From positions 1 through 25,927 of the forward strand of contig DASXEH010000050.1 in assembly GCA_036490215.1 (NCBI GenBank): a DNA stretch of 25,927 nucleotides, in the 5' to 3' direction. The DNA is from JASHSH01 sp036490215 (lineage in GTDB: Bacteria; Pseudomonadota; Alphaproteobacteria; Rhodospirillales; Magnetospirillaceae). The notes under the pieces are model-generated. The model was given only the letters and a program-made list of their open reading frames with translations, was not told the DNA's origin and did not search any database. Position numbers and translations under genes: made by a program. This document shows, piece by piece, positions 21,440 to 25,927 of the stretch; position 1 is the first letter of the stretch, and each line of letters starts with the position of its first letter.

Positions 21440-22642
21440 GTGAAGCCCATCACCCAGCTGAAACGCTTGAAACAAGAACGGGACGCGCTCGAACAGCGGC
21501 TGATTCAGGTGCAGAAGATGGAGACCACCAGCCAGCTGGCCGGCGGTCTGGTTCACGACTTTAATAATCTCCTCGCCATCGTGGTCGGCCAGCTCGATCT
21601 GGTCGAAGAGAAAACCGCCGGCCTTCCCGAGATTCACGAACAGATCCGCGCCTGCAAACGCGCCACCGAACAAACCGCGCAGATGACCCGCGGCATGCTC
21701 GCCTTCATGCGCGACCAGAGCCTGCATCCCGTCGTTTTCCGACCGGACGAGACGGTCGGCGATCTGCTGCAGCTGATGGGCCAGTTTCTGGGCCGCGGCT
21801 TGCGCGTCGAGGCCAGCCATCCGCGCGGCCTGTGGACCTGCGAAGCCGACCCGATCCAACTTCAGAACGCGCTGCTCAATTTGGCGCTGAACGCGCGCGA
21901 TGCGATGCCACGCGGCGGGCGGGTTCTGATCGCGACGCGCAACCTGCACCTCGACGAAGCCAAGGCGGCTGCGCTGGCCGACGCCCCGCCCGGCGACTAT
22001 GTCGTGGTGTCGTTGTCCGATACCGGATCGGGCATGACGCAAGAGGTGCTGGCAAAAGCCTGCGAACCCTTCTTCACCACCAAGCCCGCGGGCAAAGGCA
22101 GCGGTTTGGGCCTGAGCATGGTGCGCGGCTTCGTGCAGCGCTCGCAGGGCTTCATGCGCATCGATACTGCGCTGGGCCGCGGCACTACGGTCGAACTCTA
22201 TTTGCCGCGCGGCTCAGGGCCGGTCAAGACGCGCCGGCGCACGGCGCCGCACACCAAACTGCCGCCGGTGGCCGCGAATCGGGAATCGATTTTGGTGGTC
22301 GATGACGATCCCGACATGCGCGAGATGCTGATGTTGCAACTCAAGAAGTCGGGTTATGCCGCGTTCGCGGCCGGCTCCGCGGCCGAGGCGTTGGATAGTC
22401 TGCGCCAGCGGCCCGAGATCACCATCGTGTTCCTCGACTTGGTGCTGCCCGGCGAGCCCGATGCGAAAGAGCTCACCCGTCAGGTCGCCCGCGACATGCC
22501 CCATGTGAAGGTGGTGCATATGTCCGGCCATCCGCAGCAAGACGCCGTGGATCATGCGGGTCTCGATCCCGGCACGGCAATTCTGGAAAAGCCATTCGAT
22601 CGCGAAGCCCTGCTTGCGGCGATCAAACGGGCGCGCGGCTGA
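21440..22642 (+). CDS. Soluble hybrid histidine kinase with C-terminal receiver
   Basis: A 400-residue protein without membrane or sensor domain. A short N-terminal coiled coil (about 5-30) leads into the phospho-acceptor helix with H39 (G-L-V-H-D-F-N-N-L-L-A), then a HATPase_c domain with N151 (N box), D194-T-G-S-G (G1), E-P-F-F-T-T-K (F box) and G218-K-G-S-G-L-G (G2). The receiver has D288-D290, phospho-acceptor D333 (F-L-D-L-V-L-P) and K384. The H-D-F-N-N class is common in PAS-kinases of alphaproteobacteria; here the input presumably arrives through a partner protein. The GTG start has no strong ribosome site. It could feed the stand-alone receivers at 12114 and 12736. Confidence 0.88.
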   Translation: MKPITQLKRLKQERDALEQRLIQVQKMETTSQLAGGLVHDFNNLLAIVVGQLDLVEEKTAGLPEIHEQIRACKRATEQTAQMTRGMLAFMRDQSLHPVVFRPDETVGDLLQLMGQFLGRGLRVEASHPRGLWTCEADPIQLQNALLNLALNARDAMPRGGRVLIATRNLHLDEAKAAALADAPPGDYVVVSLSDTGSGMTQEVLAKACEPFFTTKPAGKGSGLGLSMVRGFVQRSQGFMRIDTALGRGTTVELYLPRGSGPVKTRRRTAPHTKLPPVAANRESILVVDDDPDMREMLMLQLKKSGYAAFAAGSAAEALDSLRQRPEITIVFLDLVLPGEPDAKELTRQVARDMPHVKVVHMSGHPQQDAVDHAGLDPGTAILEKPFDREALLAAIKRARG

Positions 22643-22684
22643 ACGCGTCGGGACCGGGCGATACCCGGCCCCGATCGATGGCGC

Positions 22685-23692
22685 TCAGTGCTTGGCGAGC
22701 GGACGTTCGCTGTCCATATGGGCAAGCTGCGCCGCCGGATAGCGCTCGCCTGCCGCCGCGCCCTTCGGCACGGCCGCCGCCAACGACTCCAAGGCCTGCG
22801 GCGACAGTTTGAGATCGAGCGCGCCCAGCGCCTCGGTCAGACGCTCACGCTTGCGCGCACCGACCAACGGCACGATGTCGTTGCCCTGCGCCGCGACCCA
22901 GGCGATGGCGACCTGCGCCACCGATGCGCCGAGCGAACCGGCCACCGCACGCAGCTTTTCGACCAGCGCCAGATTGGCGGTCAGATTCTCGCCCTGGAAC
23001 CGAGGGCTGATGCTGCGGAAATCCTTGCCGGTGCCGCTGGCCGGCGTCCAATGGCCGCTGATCAGGCCGCGCGAGAGAACGCCGTAAGCGGTGATGCCGA
23101 TGCCGAGTTCGCGGCAGGTGGGCAGGATCGCGTCTTCGATGCCGCGCGAGATCAGCGAGTATTCGATCTGCAGATCGGCGATCGGATGGGTGGCCGCGGC
23201 GCGCCGGATCGTCTCGGCACCGACCTCGGACAGGCCGACATGGCGCACATAGCCGGCCTTGATCATGTCGGCGATCGCGCCGACCGTGTCTTCGACCGGC
23301 ACGGTGGGATCGAGCCGCGCCGGGCGATAGATGTCGATGTAGTCGACGCCAAGCCGGCGCAGCGTATAGGTCAGGAAGTTGCGCACGGCCACAGGGCGCG
23401 AGTCATACCCGGCCCAGCCCATTTTCGGATCGCGCAGCGCACCGAATTTGACGCTGATCTCCACGCTCTCGCGCTTTTTGCCGCGCAGAGCCTCGCCGAT
23501 CAGCATTTCGTTATGGCCCATGCCGTAGAAATCGCCGGTGTCGAGTAGGGTGACACCCGCATCGAGCGCGGCATGGATCGTGGCGATGCTCTCGCCGCGA
23601 TCGGCCGGGCCGTAAAAGTCCGACATGCCCATGCAACCAAGCCCGAGGGCCGAAACCTGGGGACCGGTTTTGCCGAGTTTGCGCTGATTCAT
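22685..23692 (-). CDS. Aldo/keto reductase with the catalytic His replaced
   Basis: A 335-residue TIM-barrel protein of the aldo/keto reductase superfamily, closest to the AKR13/YakC-like group (L-G-L-G-C-M-G-M-S near residue 16). D51, Y56 and K82 of the catalytic tetrad are present. The usual His in Y-Q-H-R-x-D-P is replaced: the segment reads Y-R-P-A-R-L-D-P, so A125 occupies its place. NADPH binding wording at the C-terminus looks intact. The start at 23692 is chosen because GGAGG lies 5 nt upstream; the ATG at 23704 would add four residues. It is divergent from a LysR gene with an operator between them, which likely controls it. Confidence 0.9.
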   Translation of the reverse strand: MNQRKLGKTGPQVSALGLGCMGMSDFYGPADRGESIATIHAALDAGVTLLDTGDFYGMGHNEMLIGEALRGKKRESVEISVKFGALRDPKMGWAGYDSRPVAVRNFLTYTLRRLGVDYIDIYRPARLDPTVPVEDTVGAIADMIKAGYVRHVGLSEVGAETIRRAAATHPIADLQIEYSLISRGIEDAILPTCRELGIGITAYGVLSRGLISGHWTPASGTGKDFRSISPRFQGENLTANLALVEKLRAVAGSLGASVAQVAIAWVAAQGNDIVPLVGARKRERLTEALGALDLKLSPQALESLAAAVPKGAAAGERYPAAQLAHMDSERPLAKH

Positions 23693-23791
23693 CGCTGCCT
23701 CCATTCCGCTGTCATCCTACACCGCGCGACGGCATCCCGCCGCGACGGGCATAGGTATGCCGCAGACGGCGGCCTGCGATAATCTGGACAA

Positions 23792-23819
23792 TTCGATATG
23801 GTCTGTTCACTATATCGAA
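23792..23819. promoter_or_regulatory. LysR-type operator at the AKR-LysR divergent promoter
   Basis: TTCGATAT (23792-23799) and ATATCGAA (23812-23819) form a perfect inverted repeat around a 12-bp spacer. It sits 2 bp before the ATG of the LysR gene and 99 bp from the reductase start. LysR proteins usually bind such sites to repress themselves and activate the divergent gene. Confidence 0.65.
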
Positions 23820-23821
23820 CA

Positions 23822-24727
23822 ATGAATGACATCGATCTGCGCGATCTGAACGCTTTTGTTGCCGTCGCGCGGCTGCGCAGTTTCCGCCGCGCCGCGTTGG
23901 AGCAGCGGGTTTCGGTCTCGAGCCTCAGCCAGCGTCTGCGCGATCTCGAAGAACGCTTGGGCGTGCGTCTGCTCAACCGCACGACGCGCAGCGTGGCGCC
24001 GACCGAAGCCGGCGAGGTGCTGCTGGCCAAGATTGCGCCGTCGTTGCGCGAGGTTTTCGATGCCGTGACGGCGGTGCGGACGATGAACGCCACGCCCTCG
24101 GGCCGGTTGCGCATCAACATGCCCGCGCCGGCGCTGCATCTGGTACTGGCGCCGATGGTGACGGCGTTCCTGGCCCAGCATCCGGCAATCCATATGGAGA
24201 TCGTCGTCGATGCGTCGCTGATCGATATCGTGGCCGCCGGTTTCGATGCCGGCGTCCGCTACGAGGAGCATCTGGCGCAGGATATGGTGGCGCTGCCGCT
24301 CGGGCCCGAGCAGCGCTATGCGACCCTGGCATCGCCGGCGCTGCTGAAGAAGACCGGCAAGCCGAAGCATCCGCGCGATCTTCTGGGTATGCCGTGCCTA
24401 TGGACCTCGTTCCCCAGCGGCGCGGTGCTGCCCTGGGAATTCGAAAAGGCCGGCCGTACGGTCAGGATCGTGCCGACCGGGCCGCTGACGGCGACCGATT
24501 CCGCGCTTCTATTGCAGGCGGCTATCGAAGGATTGGGTTTTGTGATGACCTTCGACGGCTATGTACGCGAAGCGATAGGGAGCGGCCGTCTCGTTCCGGT
24601 GCTCGAAGACTGGTGGCCATCCTTCCCCGGCCCCCTCCTCTATTATCCGAGCCGCCGCCAGCCACCCGCCGCTTTGGCCGCCTTTATCACCTTTGCAAAG
24701 GCGTGGCGAAAATCCGCACGCAGTTGA
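23822..24727 (+). CDS. LysR-family transcriptional regulator
   Basis: A 301-residue LTTR. The winged helix-turn-helix occupies about residues 1-60 (L-N-A-F-V-A-V-A-R-L-R-S-F-R-R-A-A, then S-x-S-S-L-S-Q-R-L-R-D-L-E-E-R-L-G-V-R-L-L-N-R-T-T-R), followed by the linker helix and a two-lobed effector domain (about 90-295). It probably regulates the divergent aldo/keto reductase and itself. The ATG at 23822 is the standard LysR length start, but neither it nor the in-frame ATG at 23798 has a ribosome site; the operator occupies that place, so a short or leaderless message is possible. Confidence 0.9.
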   Translation: MNDIDLRDLNAFVAVARLRSFRRAALEQRVSVSSLSQRLRDLEERLGVRLLNRTTRSVAPTEAGEVLLAKIAPSLREVFDAVTAVRTMNATPSGRLRINMPAPALHLVLAPMVTAFLAQHPAIHMEIVVDASLIDIVAAGFDAGVRYEEHLAQDMVALPLGPEQRYATLASPALLKKTGKPKHPRDLLGMPCLWTSFPSGAVLPWEFEKAGRTVRIVPTGPLTATDSALLLQAAIEGLGFVMTFDGYVREAIGSGRLVPVLEDWWPSFPGPLLYYPSRRQPPAALAAFITFAKAWRKSARS

Positions 24728-24881
24728 ATGCTATTTTCCGGTTGCACTGCACTCAGCCTGTCAACCATGGGTAAATACGTACACATATCGACTGTCGGCT
24801 TCTCAGTATTTCGCGTTAAACTTGCAGCGCGCATAACGATCGGTCTTCGCAATGAAGCGGGCGCCCGGGGAGGGATCGACA

Positions 24882-25927
24882 GTGGCAACGGAAGCCAGTC
24901 GATTAGAGCGCAGCAGAGCGGTGGGGCCGCGTCCCGCTGGTGTGGCAGCATTGACTATGAACTGGATCCGCCGCGCAAAATCCCTGTTCGGCGCGCCGCC
25001 GCCTGACGACGATCGGAACGGCAGCGGCCCAAACAGGGGCGACGTTGCGCCGTTCGACGCCACCCTGCTTGCCAGCCACGAATATCTTCTCCATGCGCAA
25101 CGGATCGGCAAGCTCGGTAGCAGCCGGATCGATCTGAAAACCGGCAAGGTCGATTGGACCGCGGGCACCTATGCCTTGTACGGCGTCGATCCGTCCGTCG
25201 TCGCGCCCGGGCTGGAACAGGCCATGGCGGTTACGCATCCCGAGGATCGGGACCTGCATCGCCATACGGCGCTCGAAAATCGCGCCGGGCGGGTCGGCGA
25301 TCCGATCGAGTTCCGCATCTTGCGGCCCGACGGGGAAATCGTCTGGGTGCGGCGGGTGGCCGATGTGTTGCGCGATGCGCATGGCGCGCCGCACACCGTG
25401 ATCATCACCATCCAAGACATCTCCGACATACGGCAGGCCGCCACCGATTTGCGGCGCAACCGTGAACATCTGGCGCGTGCGCAAAGCGTGGGCAAGATCG
25501 GCAGCGCCGAGATCAAGCTGCGCACCCGCGAGGTCTTCTGGTCGGAGGAGCTGTATCGCCTGCTCGGCCTCGATCCCGAAACGACAACCGCATCGTTCGA
25601 CACCTTCATGACCGTCATCGCACCCGAGGACTACGAGACGGTTCATGCGATGCGAGAGATCGAACTGGCGGGAACGGCCTCGCAGCCGCGCGTGCTTCGC
25701 ATCAACCGCCCCGACGGTCAACGCCGCCTGCTGCTGCGGCACGCCGAAATCATCCGCGACCGGCAAGGCCAGCCCGCCAAGCTGATATCGACCTTTCAGG
25801 ACATCACCGATCGCCAGCAGGCGGAAGATGCGCTGCTGCGCAACCGGCATCAGTTGGAACTGGCACAGAGCCTGGGGCGGATCGGTAGCGCCGAGGTCGA
25901 CCTGGTCAGCTTGACCGTCCACTGGTC
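24882..25927 (+). CDS. Multi-PAS sensor protein, partial (3' end beyond window)
   Basis: An open frame of 348 codons runs off the window end. The GTG at 24882 is chosen because GGAGG (24869-24873) lies 8 nt upstream; ATG 24957 is an alternative. After about 60 polar, basic residues come two complete PAS domains and the start of a third. Each opens with a G-(K/R)-(I/L)-G-S pattern and an F/V-x-W strand, and each complete one ends with a Q-D-I-(S/T)-D PAC-like motif. The repeats are spaced exactly 384 bp (128 residues) apart at 25104, 25488 and 25872. Output (kinase, GGDEF/EAL or other) is outside the window. No membrane helix is seen, so sensing is probably cytosolic. Confidence 0.85.
   Translation, partial: MATEASRLERSRAVGPRPAGVAALTMNWIRRAKSLFGAPPPDDDRNGSGPNRGDVAPFDATLLASHEYLLHAQRIGKLGSSRIDLKTGKVDWTAGTYALYGVDPSVVAPGLEQAMAVTHPEDRDLHRHTALENRAGRVGDPIEFRILRPDGEIVWVRRVADVLRDAHGAPHTVIITIQDISDIRQAATDLRRNREHLARAQSVGKIGSAEIKLRTREVFWSEELYRLLGLDPETTTASFDTFMTVIAPEDYETVHAMREIELAGTASQPRVLRINRPDGQRRLLLRHAEIIRDRQGQPAKLISTFQDITDRQQAEDALLRNRHQLELAQSLGRIGSAEVDLVSLTVHW

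Noticed and set aside
24903..25922. Long minus-strand open frame of 339 codons
   Set aside because: It is the shadow of the plus-strand PAS gene, whose translation shows three clear PAS repeats with a good ribosome site.

Overview
The window is GC-rich bacterial chromosome from an alphaproteobacterium, most likely of the Rhodospirillales type. The order-level placement is inference. It rests on a CtrA-type site (TTAA-N7-TTAA) in front of flagellar genes, a rhizobial/alphaproteobacterial-style Zur box, response regulators with a C-terminal Y-F-G-P-x-R-R tail, and dispersed palindromes of the kind common in such genomes. No rRNA, tRNA, CRISPR, phage or insertion sequence was recognised.

Region 1 (1-6520), metal transport. 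A small Tat-exported Cys protein and an SbmA/YddA-like ABC exporter-fold transporter come first. A divergent zinc regulon follows: znuA-znuC-znuB leftward and zevA-zevB (DUF1007 plus NicO-family permease) rightward, sharing one near-perfect Zur operator at 4660-4682. His-rich segments occur in both ZnuC and ZevB.

Region 2 (6521-9447), flagellar export and neighbours. A CtrA-type box precedes a tight run of an FlhB C-domain-like protein, an unknown 98-aa protein, fliO and fliP. Two small possible STAS/SpoIIAA-like proteins follow.

Region 3 (9448-9767), a 320-bp non-coding island. It holds a 14-bp perfect parS core (GTTTCACGTGAAAC), an AT-rich stretch and five direct repeats at 22-23 bp spacing. 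It looks like a chromosome-maintenance element, although no parAB or rep gene is in the window.

Region 4 (9768-11430), a divergent adenosine/adenine deaminase-fold protein that lacks the usual catalytic Glu motif, then an AbrB-type antitoxin and PemK/MazF-type toxin with a perfect palindromic operator. Region 5 (11431-13350), a repeat-rich gap with an orphan minus-strand terminator, then two paralogous single-domain response regulators sharing an upstream element.

Region 6 (13282-16765, minus strand), an apparent operon of a coiled-coil-like cytosolic protein, a secreted protein and an HD-domain protein, followed after a palindromic repeat by an SDR protein without the canonical Tyr/Lys. Region 7 (16917-20944), a DUF1800-DUF1501 pair (the second Tat-exported) and convergent rmuC. 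Region 8 (20945-25927), a structured leader with a possible small ORF, a soluble hybrid histidine kinase, a divergent aldo/keto reductase/LysR pair with an operator, and the start of a multi-PAS sensor cut by the window end.

The best candidates for something undescribed are the parS-plus-repeat island, the zinc regulon coupling ZnuABC to ZevAB with a manganese-like ligand set in ZnuA, and the structured leader plus 19-bp palindrome between rmuC and the hybrid kinase.
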